DNA of 64,000 nucleotides from Plotosus lineatus. Taxonomy: Eukaryota > Chordata > Actinopteri > Siluriformes > Plotosidae. Made by a program: the position numbers and the translations under genes. Each line of letters begins with the position of its first letter. Within the stretch, counting starts at the first letter, position 1. The notes under the pieces were generated by a model. It saw only the letters and a list, made by a program, of their open reading frames with translations. It was not told the DNA's origin and searched no databases. The DNA lies in NCBI GenBank assembly GCA_024760905.1, contig CM045733.1, forward strand, positions 40,590,001-40,654,000, read 5' to 3'. Positions 43,784 through 54,639 of the stretch are shown piece by piece.

Positions 43784-44193
43784 CAGATACTCCCTCACTT
43801 ATGAACATTCGGTTTACGAACATCTGGAGACCGAGGTCAAGAGCGAAAGTGAAAGTGAAATGAAATTAAAGAACAAGTAGTAATAGAAATTGAATAAAAT
43901 CTACAGAAAAATATATCATAAATATAAGTATGAAATATGATTAAACATTATCCTGTGGTACACTTAATACTAGACTCCAGCAGAGGGGCGTGGCTTACAC
44001 CAGAGGTCTGGGAAGAGAAGATACATTTCTGAACTCCTGCCAAAAGTTTCAAAGAAGAAACAAATTGACTCCAGTATTATAATGAACTGGATAAGAGTAA
44101 AACTCTTTGTAAATCTGATCAGATCCACTGTGATGTGCTTCAGAAGAACCAGAGTTTAAAAACGGGACATAATAATAATGATAATGTGATGAT

Positions 44194-44233
<40 letters not shown>

Positions 44234-44824
44234 TTAAAAGATTTCTAAGTGTTTAATTTCATGTCCCCCACTAGTATGAACTTTCCACGTTAGCTCGTAA
44301 TGTGTGCGCGCTGCTCTCAGACGTCAGCGCGTCTTGCACCGTTCCAGTGACACGCAGCCTGAAGCACACGCGCGGCTGCCGCACACCTCCAGATCCTACA
44401 CAGATAACATCATTATCTGGGACCGGGGACTGGGACCGGTGGGTTAAATGGTGTGCCTTGGCAATGCTGAGTGGTTTTGATGTGCAGGATGATGTTTACT
44501 GCGGTGTCACGGGAGGAATGGTGTCATTAACAATGATTTGTGATGGTCATGATTTAACACCATAAAGACTTAGCTTCAGGCGCGCGGGCAGAAGGTTGAT
44601 TCGAGTCGGGTCAACGTGAAGCTGAGTGAGACACAAACCATGAATCATATTTGGAAATGATTCACAAATAATCCACCAATCAAATAGAATTATCTAGGAA
44701 GCATTACACACACTTCGGGTAAATAAATAAATCAGATTATTTTCATGTCGAAGTTTGATTATAGTTCTCCGGTGCTCCTTCCAAGGGCAACCGGAAGCTG
44801 ATTAGTTCAATTGTCCATTGTTGC

Positions 44825-44857
<33 letters not shown>

Positions 44858-44943
44858 GGGGGGGGGGATATGCTTTCAATTAGACTGAGCTCAAGATCAT
44901 CATTACACCACGCTGTCAGTTATGTAATAACTCCGAGAGAGAG

Positions 44944-44978
<35 letters not shown>

Positions 44979-45121
44979 ACAGTACAAACTCGTATAGGTT
45001 ACTTATACAAGGTTTAAACATACGTTCCCCTCGAAAGAATGCCCTGTAACAACTTACGAACAGATTCATCTAACGAACGGCCATCTGGAACCTAACTCAT
45101 TCATAAGCTGGGGAGCGTCTG
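43784..45121. mobile_element. TA-flanked non-autonomous DNA transposon
   Basis: Left end CAGATACTCCCTCACTTATG at 43784 and right end, read inward, CAGACGCTCCCCAGCTTATG, with TA on both sides (43782-43783, 45122-45123). Sub-terminal ACATCTGGAG / CCAGATGGCC also mirror. The 1.3 kb interior holds GA repeats (44199-44231, 44934-44975), a GT-GA-G run (44826-44870), and a GC-richer segment at 44280-44480 whose 87-codon frame resembles nothing I know. A third copy of the terminus is at 63182. Confidence 0.7.
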
Positions 45122-45620
45122 TATTTGCACATGTTTAAATTTTAATTAAATTCTGTGAATATGCAACATTTTATGAATTCTTTTGTGCAACTAAATACAG
45201 TTGCCTAAGCCGCCTAACTCCACCTAAGCCTGTCCCAAGCCAGGTTGAAAAAGGAGGCGGGTTTGCCATGGGGTGGAGATACCATGGTTGGAAAAGCGAA
45301 CACCATCGAAATCAATGACATGAAATCCACATTATATCCATGCCGGCTCGGACGTCGCCCGGTTAAACAAGGTCCGCGTACCCAGCTGTGCAACCAGGGC
45401 TGGATCGATAAATTGACTACTGGAAAAAAACAACTCAAGCACCAAGACAGAAACCAAAGATAAGATCAAAATAGCGAAACAACAACTGAAGATTGGGACT
45501 TGGATTGTCCGGACTTTGAGGAAAGATGGCAAGCTACAACTGTTGCAACACGAAATGGAGCCTTACAACTACGACATTCTCAGAATTGCCGAGACTCACT
45601 GGACTGGAAAAGGAGAACTA

Positions 45621-47178
45621 CAGTGATATGAAAAAGTATCTGAACCTTTTGGAATTTCTCACATTTCTGCATAAAATCACCATCAAATGTGATCTGATCT
45701 TTGTCAAAATCACAAAGATGAAAAAGCAGTGTCTGCTTTAACTAAAACCACCCAAACATTTATAGGTTTTCATATTTTAATGAGGATAGCATGCAAACAA
45801 TGACAGAAGGGGGAGGAATAAGTAACTGAACCATCACATTTAATATTTTGTGGCCCCCCCTTTGGCAGCAATAACTTCAATCAGACACTTCCTGTAGCTG
45901 CAGATCAGTCTGGCACATCGATCAGGACTAATCTTGGACCATTCTTCTTTACAAAACTGCTGTAGTTCAGTCAGATTCCTGGGATGTCTGGCATGAATTG
46001 CTGTCTTGAGGTCATGCCACAGCATCTCAATGAGGTTCAAGTCCAGACTTTGACTTGGCCACTCCAGAACGTGTATTTTGTTCTTCTGAAACCATTCTGA
46101 AGTTGATTTACTTCTGTACTTCTGTGTTTTGGATCATTGTCTTGTTGCAGCATCCATCCTCTTTTTAGCTTCAACAAGTTGTCCAGGCCAAAAGGCAGCA
46201 AAAGAGCCCAAACCATGATGCACCCTCCACCATGCTTCACGGTGGGGATGAGGTGTTGATGTTGGTGAGCTGTTACATTTTTCCTCCACACATGATGTTG
46301 TGTGTTCCTCCCAAACAATTCAACTTTGGTTTCATCAATCCACAAAATATTTTTGCCAAAACTTCTGCGGAGTGTTCAAGTGCCTTTTTTCGAACATTAA
46401 ATGAGCAACAATGTTTTTTTTAGACAGCAGTGGCTTCCTCCTTGGAGTCCTCCCATGAACACCATCCTTGGCCATTGTTTTACATATGGTTGATGTGTGC
46501 ACAGAGACATTGGACTGTGAAGTGATTTCTGTAAGTCTTTAGCAGACACTCTAGGTTTTTTTTTTTTTTTTTTTACCTCTCTGAGTATTCTGCGCTGAAC
46601 TCTTGGCGGCATCTTTGGTGGACGGCCACTCCTCGAGAGAAAAGCAACAGTGCCAAACCCTCTCCATTTGTAGACAACTTCTCTGACTGTCGATTGATGA
46701 ACATCCAGACCTTTAGAGATGGTTTTGTATCCTTTCCCAGCTTTATACAAATCAACAATTCTTGATCGCAGGTCTTCAGACAGCTCTTTTGAGCGGGCCA
46801 TGGTGCACATCAGACAATGCTTCTCATCAAGACAATTCTTACCAGGTGTGTGTTTTATAGTGGGCAGGGCAGCTTTAAGCCACTCATCAGTGATTGGGCA
46901 CACACCTGACTTAAATTGTTTGGTAAAAATTGGTTTCAATTGCTCTTTAAGTCTCCTTAGGCAAAGGGTTCAGTTACTTATTCCTCCCCCTTCTGTCATT
47001 GTTTACATGCTATCCTCATTAAAATATGAAAACCTATAAATATTTGGGTGATTTTAGATAAAGCAGACACTGTTTTTTCATCTGTGTGATTTTGACAAAG
47101 ATCAGATCACATTTGATGGTGATTTTATGCGGAAATGTGAGAAATTCCAAAAGGTTCAGATACTTTTTCATACCACTG
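45621..47178 (-). mobile_element. Tc1-like transposon nested in LINE N2
   Basis: Terminal repeats of about 200 bp (CAGTGATATGAAAAAGTATC at left; CTTTTTCATACCACTG at right), with TA at 45619-45620 and 47179-47180. Removing it and one TA rejoins the LINE endonuclease text. Both ends look complete. The copy at 13051 is a deleted relative. Confidence 0.93.
45840..46802 (-). pseudogene. Tc1-like transposase, disabled
   Basis: Start at MARSKELSEDLRSRIVDLY (ATG at 46802-46800), then the paired HTH region (KTISKGLDVHQSTVREVVYK, RSGRPPKMPPRVQRRIL). A 16-18 base T-run on the plus strand (46557-46575) encodes extra lysines and probably shifted the frame. The catalytic half is in 46345-46037 (WIDETKVELFGRN with the first Asp; MLQQDNDPKHRS with the second) and 46040-45840 (NLIEMLWHDLK with the Glu). 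About 40 residues before LKRGWMLQQ are missing. The protein ends EVIAAKGGATKY. DDE residues are kept, but deletion and frame loss inactivate it. Confidence 0.88.
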
Positions 47179-48394
47179 TAAATGGTGGTGAAATCATCTG
47201 GTCGGGTGAAGATACCATCTGCAGAAAAGGTGTTGGTCTGTTACTTAACAAACGTGCCAGAAATGCACTCATAGGATACAACCCTGTCAACCCACGAAAT
47301 ACCATGGCTTGTTTCTAAGGCCAGCCTCTTAACATTAACATCATTCAAGTCTACGCTCCTACCGCAGACAGCTCAGAAGAGGAAATTGATGACTTCTTTG
47401 GCCAGCTTGACTCTCTGCTGAAAAACACGTATAAGAAAGACATTAGAATTGTCATGGGGGACTGGAAAGCCAAAATTGGAAATGACAACACGGGCTACGT
47501 GAACATCATGGGGAGGTATAGCTATGGCACTCAGAATGACAGAGGAAAGCGTCTACTGGAATTCGCATTGAAGAATAACCTTTATATTACCAACTCTCGT
47601 TTTGAACAGAAAGACTCCAGGAAGTGGACCTGGACTGCTCCCAACAACAGGCACCACAATATGATTGACCTCATTCTTTTAGACAGGCGTTGGCCGACGG
47701 CAGCCAGAAACTGCAGATCTTATCAAGGGGCGGATATTGAATCCGACCACAGCCTCGTCTTTTGCAAATTCCAAGTCAAGTTCAAAAGCAATGCGAAGAA
47801 AAATCATGTGACTAAGTATGACATTGAAGCGCTCAAGGATGGAGATACACGTCAAGCTTATGTCAGAGAACTTCAAATTGCAATGAGGAACGTTAATAGA
47901 CCTCAGAACCTGAAAGAAAGGACCACCAATCTTTACAAATTCATCAACGATGCTGCTGAAATAAACATCCCGCGCAGCCAGCGGCCAAATAGGAAATGGA
48001 TATCTGATGAAACTCTCCGTTTAGCGGATAGAAAAAGGAAAGCCAAGTGAAGTAAGGAACACTCACAACAGAAAATGAGAGTGTAGAAAGACCTATGCAA
48101 CCAAGTGCGGAAAGCAGCCCGAAGAGACAGGAAGACATGGCTTGTTAACAAGTGCAAAGAGATCGAGCAGTGTGCGCATGATAATAAATCCCGGAAGGTT
48201 TACTTGCTAATTAAGGATCTTAAAAGAAAATGGAAACTGAATCTTAGTATAATCAAAGATAAAAATGGCAGAATGTTACAATCAAAAGAAGTTCTCCAGA
48301 GATGGACCGAATACTACACCAAACTTTTCAGAAATTATATTTATGACGGCGTTTTCGTTCAAGAATTAAATGAGATCACCCCCCTCAAAGAAAA

Positions 48395-49870
48395 ATGAAA
48401 CCAAGAAAAAGCCCTGGCTCAGATGGCACCCCAGATGAGCTCCTCCTAGCTGGTGGTGAAGTTATTAGTAAGCAGATTCACGATATCTGCAATGAAGTTT
48501 GGAAAGAGGAAACGCTCCCAAGTAGAGTGGACCAAATCAATCATCATCACTATCTCCAAAAAAAAAGTGACCTGAGAGAATGCAAGAACTGTCATACACT
48601 GTCAATGATAAACCACATGTGCAAAATCCTCCTTCTCATCATTCTGGAAAGACTCAAGGGAAAAATCAAACCTTATTTAGCCGAAGAACAAGCGGGCTTC
48701 AGGAAGGATCGAAGTACGGTCCAGTCTTACACTAAGACTCATAGTGGAAAAATACCTCCAAAAACAAGAGAGACCTGTTTATAACTGCTTTATTGACTTC
48801 ACCAAAGCGTTTGACAGTATTACCCACCATATGCCCATATGGGCAATTATTCAATTCTACGGCGTTGAAAAGAAGATCATCAGCATCCTGATGAATATCT
48901 ATGACACCAATAAGGCTGCAGTTCGCATCGGCAATGATCTTGGTGAATTGTTCAGACAAGAAAAAGGCATGAGACAAGGGGACCCCATTTCCCCACTCAT
49001 TTTCATCACCTATCTCAAACGCATTCTCCAAAGTGTGCAGGGAAATATGCAGGGCGTCTCTATTCATGGACACATCATTAAAAACATCAGATTCGCCGAT
49101 TACATCGACCTCCTCGAAGAAACCACTTAGAAACTCTAGTCTAGTCTTAATATGGCCGTGGCCAACTCAGAGAAGACAGGACGGAAAATTACTGTCAATA
49201 AGATGAAAACCCTGCTTTTTGGCAAGCAAATGAATGACAACATCATGAAGATCAGCAGCTAAGAGATTGAGAATGTTGAACAGTTCGTCTACCTTGGAAG
49301 CTTGGTGACCCAGGACAACAACTGCAACAAAGAGATCAGAAGGAGGATTGGCCTGGCAACAGGGGCCTTCAACAGCTTCAACAAAGTTTGGAACAACAGA
49401 GATATTGGTCTCAAGACAAAGATTCAAGTCATGCATACTTGTGTGTTCAGCGTCCTGCTGTATGCAGCCGAAACCTGGACTCTACACAAAGATGATATCC
49501 ACAGGATCAAACCATTTGAAATGTACTGCTACCATAATATCCTCAAAATCCGCTGGTACCAGTACGTCACCAATTTAGAAGTTCTCCAACGTATCAAACC
49601 AAGAACTATGCTGATACAAATGATTATCAAGTGCAAAATTGGCCTATTTGGACACATATGCCATATGAAGGACCACCGCATAGTCAAACTTCTGATTACT
49701 GGCATCGCAGAGGGCAACAACAGGAGCGGCAGACTGAGGAAAAAGTGGTCCAACAATATCAAAGAATAGTGCAACACCACTCTGCACAACATCTGCAAGA
49801 TGGCAAAGAACCGAGTGGAGTGGAGAAAAAGGATTGAATATGTCGCTGACACCTACAGGTTTTCAAGACC
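48395..49870 (+). pseudogene. LINE N2 reverse transcriptase, disabled
   Basis: Blocks in order: KSPGSDGTPDELLLAGGEV, LAEEQAGFRKDRSTVQS, then after a frame change NCFIDFTKAFDSITHH, GMRQGDPISPLIFITYL, and the catalytic box at 49092-49103 reading Phe-Ala-Asp-Tyr instead of Phe-Ala-Asp-Asp. A stop follows at 49128. The thumb-side part (49200-49769) includes EQFVYLGSLVTQDNN, EIRRRIGLATGAF, YAAETWTLHKDD and LFGHICHMKDHRIVKLL. Loss of the second catalytic Asp is decisive for inactivity. Confidence 0.85.
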
Positions 49871-49951
49871 CAGGGAGATTAAGTTAAATACAGTACAGTT
49901 AAATGCACACTGGTTTATCAATGGAGAGCTGCCATTAAAAAAGAAAAATCA

Positions 49952-50010
49952 TTTGTTCATTTTCTGAATCGCTTATTCCAATCAGCTGGTCTGTGGGTTG
50001 AAGTTTTTTC
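49952..50010 (-). mobile_element. SINE family C tail stub
   Basis: TTCATTTTCTGAATCGCTTATTCC only; the rest is lost or cut by the following LTR element. Confidence 0.5.
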
Positions 50011-50087
50011 ATGTCTGTCCATTTGTGTTTTGCTTGCCAGCTCTGCTTGGCTTCTTGCACAAGAGCTGATCAAAATGAGGGAAATTC

Positions 50088-50447
50088 TGTTATGGTGTGT
50101 GCTGGCTGGCGGCATTAACTCTCTCCATTCATTGCAGGCGCTGGCGAGGGGCGTGGCTGTTACCTGCAGGCGAGGTCCAGGGAGCACACCTATTTCCATT
50201 CAGCAATCAGCGAGCTATAAATAGGAGCGGCGTGCTTCCCGCCGGCGTCAGAAGATTGTCCTTCCTTGTGATTCCGTTTCTCTGCGATCTCTCTCTGATT
50301 CCTAGTATCCTGCTTCGTGCTCGACCAGTTTTCCATGAATAATTATTTCCAGTGATTTAGATTTCCCAGTGCAAAAATAAAATCGTTAAATCTTCTTATA
50401 TGGTCTCTTGCATCTTTGGATCCAACGCATATGCTCCAGATGTAACA
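50088..50447 (+). repeat. 5' LTR
   Basis: Starts TGTTATGGTGTGTG and ends GATGTAACA: an imperfect TGTTA...TAACA pair, 360 bp. Contains a TATA box and a polyadenylation-like AATAAA (AAAAATAAAATCG near 50373-50385). Confidence 0.8.
50216..50223 (+). promoter_or_regulatory. TATA box of the LTR
   Basis: TATAAATA at 50216-50223 in GC-richer surroundings. A start site about 30 bases downstream would fall at about 50247, where the self-priming sequence begins. Confidence 0.75.
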
Positions 50448-50448
50448 G

Positions 50449-50459
50449 AATCTTCTGAC
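50449..50459 (+). promoter_or_regulatory. self-priming-type primer binding site
   Basis: AATCTTCTGAC, one base after the LTR, is the exact reverse complement of GTCAGAAGATT at 50247-50257 inside the same LTR. In Tf1 and sushi-type elements the 5' end of the RNA folds back on the PBS to prime reverse transcription, and an 11-base match is characteristic. No tRNA 3' end is needed. Confidence 0.8.
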
Positions 50460-50466
50460 CTGAAAC

Positions 50467-51456
50467 ATGGACCCAGCGGAGACCACCCAGCTCCGGCAGG
50501 TATTACTCGACCAGAGAGTCCTGTTGGGACATGACTCCTCCCTGCACCAAATTGTGGACAACCTCAAGCAGATAACCACCAGCATGGTGCAGCTTGGTGG
50601 AGGGATGGACGCCATCGCCACCCAACTTGCCGCCATGACCCCGCCCACTCACGCTTCACTCTCCACTTCAGCAGCAGCGCCAGCAGATGCTATACTCTCC
50701 ATGTGTCGAGAACTGCTTATCCCCACGCCAGCCAGGTATTCGGGCACGATCGGCTCCTGCTCGCAGTTCCTCCATCAGTGTTCACTTGTCTTCAGCCAGC
50801 AGCCGCTCACATACACCACCGATCAAGCTAAGACCGCCTTCGTTATGAGCCGACTCACGGAGCAAGCCTCGTCCTGGGCGCTAGCGGTCGCCACCCATAC
50901 CCTGGAATTATGCTCTCACTTCGACCAGTTCGTGTGGGAAATGAAACGGTCTTCGATCATCCGGCGAAAGGGGAGGAAGTGAACTCTCAGCTCCTTCAAA
51001 TCCAGCAAGGCTTGCAGTCGGTGGCAGAGTATGCAATCAGATTCTGGATTCTCACCATAGAAAGCGGCTGGAATGGCTCCGTGCTCCGAGGGGGCTTTCC
51101 TGCGAGGTCTGAATGAAAGGCTGAAGGACGAGCTCACGGCACGAGATGAGACAGCTACTCTCGCGGATTTAATCGCCTTGACTGCCATGCTGGACAACCG
51201 GCTGAGAGAGAGAGATAGATCCCGGGAGAAGCGGATCAGTCTCGTCAACCCCTTTTTGAGCGCCTCCGTGAGGCTCAACGAGGCCTCACCTCGAACCTCC
51301 TTGCCATTCTCTCCTCTGAGAGAGGACGAATCCCATGAACCCATGCAGCTGAGCCACACCAGGCTGACGGCAGAGGAGAGGCATCGGCGATTGACTAACG
51401 GTCTATGCATCTACTGGGCAGAAAAGGGTCATTACCTCGCCCAGTGCCCCACATGA
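50467..51456 (+). pseudogene. gag of the chromodomain Gypsy element, disabled
   Basis: Opens MDPAETTQLRQVLLDQRV at 50467. A capsid-like part includes YSGTIGSCSQFLHQCSLVFS and AFVMSRLTEQASSWALAVA. The frame is lost near 50940-51080 and recovers as [20 protein letters not shown]. The zinc knuckle at 51406-51447 reads Cys-x2-Trp-x4-His-x4-Cys: the second Cys is Trp. The same Gag type gave rise to the RTL/PEG10-like domesticated genes of mammals (known), but nothing here suggests domestication. Confidence 0.82.
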
Positions 51457-51539
51457 CAGGGTCCAACAGCGAGGAGTGGAGCAGCGGCTAGAGAACCCTC
51501 CAAGACACCTGGGGAGCGCCTGCAACTTCAAGGTACTCT

Positions 51540-51890
51540 GCACTCCGCACAACACACCTATGCTGTCAACCTATTCATTGACTCCGGTGCTGATGCTAAC
51601 TTCATTGATCCAGAGATGGTTGAGCTCCACGACCTACTCGTATATGAACTCAAAACCCCCAAGGAGGTAGTGGCCACTGATGGGCGACTCATAGCTTGTG
51701 TCACGCACAAGACGAAGCCGGTTAAGCTCAGTCTGTCCGAGAACTACCAGGAGTATTTGGAGCGGTTTGTTCTCTCTGCCCCTCTCTCCCTTGGTGCAGG
51801 GGTGGCCATGGCTGCAGACCCACAATCGACTGGCGCACCCTCACCATACACAGCTGGAGTGACTACTGTCTACAACACTGCTTACTGACA
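51540..51890 (+). pseudogene. aspartic protease region
   Basis: LFIDSGADANFIDPEMVE, with the catalytic Asp-Ser-Gly at 51580-51588. The text continues in a shifted frame to about 51888. In the family it processes the polyprotein. Confidence 0.7.
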
Positions 51891-51939
51891 GCCGTACCCA
51901 AGATTCACAAACCTCAGTCGACCCGGAGGATCTGGACTT

Positions 51940-53125
51940 GGCTGACATGTCAAAAGAATAACATTATCTGAAAGAGGTCTTCAGCAAGGACCGGGCTCAC
52001 TCACCACCTCCTCATCAACCGTACAACTGCGCCATTGACTTACTCCCAGGGTCCACGCTCCCTTCTCAGCGACTGTACAACTTCTCGAAGCTAGAGAAAG
52101 ATGCCATGGAGGTATATATAAACGAGTCACTTATCGGCCTTCACCCCTCTCCACGATGCAATCGTCTTTTCTAAGCTGGACCTGAGAAACGCCTACCACT
52201 TAGTCCGGATTCGGGAGGGGGACAAGTGGAAGACGGCTTTCAACACGCCCCTGGGGCACTTCGAATATTTGGTCATGCTATTCAGTCTAACCAATGCCCC
52301 GGCGGTTTTCCAAGCCCTGGTTAACGATGTGCTTAGGGACATGCTAAACCGCTTTGTATTCATGTACCTGGACGACATCCTGATTTTCTCTAAAGACCAC
52401 GATGAGCATCTCCATCACATGAGAATGGTGTTAAAGAGGCTTCGAGAGAACAGATTATTTGTCAAAGTGGAGAAATGCAAGTTTCAGGTCCCCTCAGTCT
52501 CTTTCCTGGGGTTCATTGTGGAGAAGGGACAGATAAGACCCGATCGGGCGAAGGTGAAGGCAGTGGCGGAGTGGCCGCTCCGTGGACGTGGAAACAGCTG
52601 CAGAGGTTCCTGAGATTCACGAACTTCTATTGCCAGTTTGTGCGAGACTACAGCCGCTTTGCAGCCCTCCTCACACAGCTGACATCACCCAAAACACCGT
52701 TTCAGTGGTCCCCAAGTGCCTAGGCGGCGTTTGACAGGCTGAAGGCAAAATTTGTCAATGCGCCCGTACTGATCCACCCGGACCCCTTGCTGCAGTTCAT
52801 TGTAGAAGTCGACACCTCAGACTCGGGGGTGGGGGTAGTCCTCTCCCAACGGTCTCCCCCAGACCAGAAGCTACACCCATGCGGCTTCTTCTCCCGTGGC
52901 TTGTCCCCGGCGGAACAGAACTATCATGTTGGGAATCGTGAGCTGCTGGCGGTGGTCTTGGCACTCCAGGAGTGGAGGCACTGGCTGGAAGGGGCAGCCC
53001 ACCCCATCGTGGTCTGGACCGACCATAACAATTTATCTTACCTCCGTATGGCCAAGAGGTTGAACTCCCGTCAGGCACGATGGTCATTCTACCGAGAAAG
53101 GTTCAACTTCACACAAACATACTGA
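51940..53125 (+). pseudogene. reverse transcriptase and RNase H, disabled
   Basis: N-terminal RT sequence ([20 protein letters not shown] near 52020-52080) is cut by a deletion near 52115-52145 that removes the fingers. Then [37 protein letters not shown] and the catalytic [12 protein letters not shown] (YLDD at 52365-52376, intact). [21 protein letters not shown] follows, then a frame change and [20 protein letters not shown]. RNase H (52787-53125) shows [20 protein letters not shown] and [20 protein letters not shown]. Confidence 0.85.
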
Positions 53126-53339
53126 CCCGGCTCCCGGAATACGAAACCAGACACTCTCTCCAGGCAGTTCTCCTCGGAGAAGACACCACCGTGGAGACCA
53201 TCCTGCCCGCCTCTTGTATACAGCTCAATGGGAGGTCGAACAGCTAGTTCAGGATGCCCATCAGGGGGAACCGGAGCCCATCAGGTGCCCCCAAGGTCAA
53301 CTATACGTTCCCCCGCCGGCCAGAACCCCAGTGCTCCAG

Positions 53340-54330
53340 TGGGCTCACTCATCCAAATTAGCCTGCCACCCTGGAGCCTACTGAACTCTCTTCCTACTCC
53401 AACAACACTTCTGGTTGCCAACAATAGCAGCCAACACCAGGTAGTTTGTGGGAGCTTGTGCCACCTGTGCCTGGAGCAAGTCCTCCCATCGTGCACCCAC
53501 GGGTCTCCTCCAACCCTTACCCGTTCATCATCGAACCTGGTCGCACATTGTTACGGGGTTACCCCCATCCAAGGGCAATGCAGTCATCCTGACGATAGTG
53601 GACTGGTTCTCCAAGGCGGTTCACTTCGTCACCCTACTCAAATGCCCCTAGGCGATGGAAACAGCTGGCCTCCTGGTCCAACATGTCTTTTGCCTCCATG
53701 GAGTTTGGAAGGCATTCTGTGACACCTTGGGAGTCTCCTGCAGCTTGACCTCTAGCTATCATCCTCAGTCTAACGGGCAGGCGGAGCAAACTAATCAAAG
53801 CCTCGGATCCTCCCTGCGCGGCGTAACCTCCCGTCTACCAGCCTCCTGGGCCACACACCTCCCACGGATTGAATATGCACAGAACTCTCTGGTCTGTGCC
53901 GCCATCAGGATGTCCCCCTTTATGGTGATCAACAGGTTCCAGCCTCCCCTGTTTCCCAGCCAGGAGGTCGAAGTGGCAGTTCCATCTGTCCAGGCACAGT
54001 TTCGCAGAGCACGCCGGGTCTGGAGAGAAGCATGTGCCGCCCTGGAACGAACAGTGGCCCGAAACTGGAGACTCACCAATCGTCATCGAACCCCGGCACC
54101 TCCCTACATTGTCAGACAACAAGTTTGGCTCGCCTCCCGGGACCTGCTCCTGCAAGTCGACTCAAAGAAATTGTCTCCCAGGTGCATTGGGCACTATGTG
54201 ATAGAAAAAATTATAAACCCCAGTGCCAATCAACTCAAGCTCCCATCCTCACTCAAAGTACACCCAGGATTCCATGCATCCCTGCTCAAGCTGATGGTGG
54301 AAAGTACCCCCACCCCCACCCCCCACTCCC
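53340..54330 (+). pseudogene. integrase, disabled
   Basis: Zinc-binding region around 53340-53470 ([23 protein letters not shown]) and the core at 53520-53860: [55 protein letters not shown]. The residue before IVTGLP, normally the first catalytic Asp, is His here; the later Asp and the Glu of GQAEQ remain. A stop interrupts 53651. The C-terminal part ([33 protein letters not shown]) is readable to 54330. Confidence 0.8.
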
Positions 54331-54360
54331 CCGACCGCCCACCCTTTCCTCCCCGGCTGA

Positions 54361-54535
54361 TTGATTGACACCCCATGTACAGTCAGTCGCATCCTCGATG
54401 TACGCAGACGGGGTCAAGGTTTTCAGTACCTGGTGGACTGGGAGGGGTATGGCCCCGAAGAACGCTCCTGGATTCCTCACTCCCTAATCCTGGATATTTC
54501 CTATATAAAAGATTATTTTCCTTTAAACATACAGC
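54361..54535 (+). pseudogene. chromodomain at the integrase C-terminus
   Basis: [20 protein letters not shown] then [20 protein letters not shown]: the three-strand-plus-helix pattern of a chromodomain with aromatic residues at the usual positions (Tyr in FQYLVDW, Trp in LVDWEG and in SWIP). In chromoviruses it guides integration to histone-marked chromatin. A stop in front (54368) separates it from the integrase frame. Confidence 0.85.
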
Positions 54536-54639
54536 ACTGTACTTTTCAAAAATGCCCACTAGAGAGCGGCATTGCATTACATTTACATGAAGTGGATACC
54601 AATGAAATGACATGACACGAATACTTCGCGCTTGAATAA

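Larger units (their letters stand above)
45490..48398 (+). pseudogene. LINE N2 endonuclease and linker, interrupted and disabled
   Basis: Before the Tc1: IGTWIVRTLRKDGKLQLLQ and ILRIAETHWTGKGEL (catalytic-type Glu-Thr). After it: SGEDTICRKGVGLLLNKRA to 47318, a stop, then VYAPTADSSEEEIDDFFGQL, IVMGDWKAKIGNDNTGY (Gly-Asp-Phe-Asn changed to Gly-Asp-Trp-Lys) and WTAPNNRHHNMIDLILL with SDHSLVFCK (catalytic-type Ser-Asp-His). The long piece 47454-48050 ends at a stop, and the linker continues in 48105-48398. The Asn of the GDFN motif is lost, so activity is unlikely even apart from the insertion. Confidence 0.8.
45185..49925 (+). mobile_element. LINE N2, non-LTR retrotransposon split by a Tc1
   Basis: Leader 45185-45490, endonuclease start 45490-45620, Tc1 insertion 45621-47178, then the rest of the endonuclease and RT to about 49870. 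The gene order and motifs are those of an APE-type LINE; its sequence is different from LINE N1 and from the RTE pair. The exact 3' end is uncertain. Confidence 0.8.
50088..54600 (+). mobile_element. Ty3/Gypsy chromodomain element (sushi/Tf1 type), 3' LTR missing
   Basis: 5' LTR, TATA box, self-priming-type PBS, gag with damaged zinc knuckle, protease, RT, RNase H, integrase and a C-terminal chromodomain, in that order, which is the chromovirus layout. The 3' LTR is not found: after the chromodomain comes about 90 bp of unclear DNA and then a Tigger fragment. Many stops and frame changes and at least one deletion in RT make it inactive. Confidence 0.88.

Noticed and set aside
44302..44565. 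87-codon frame in a GC-rich segment as a host gene
   Set aside because: It lies inside a TA-flanked DNA element, resembles no known protein and has no splice or promoter support.
50467..50982. Domesticated gag gene (RTL/PEG10-like)
   Set aside because: The frame is broken within the capsid region, the zinc knuckle is damaged, and pol remains attached, so it is a dead element and not a captured gene.
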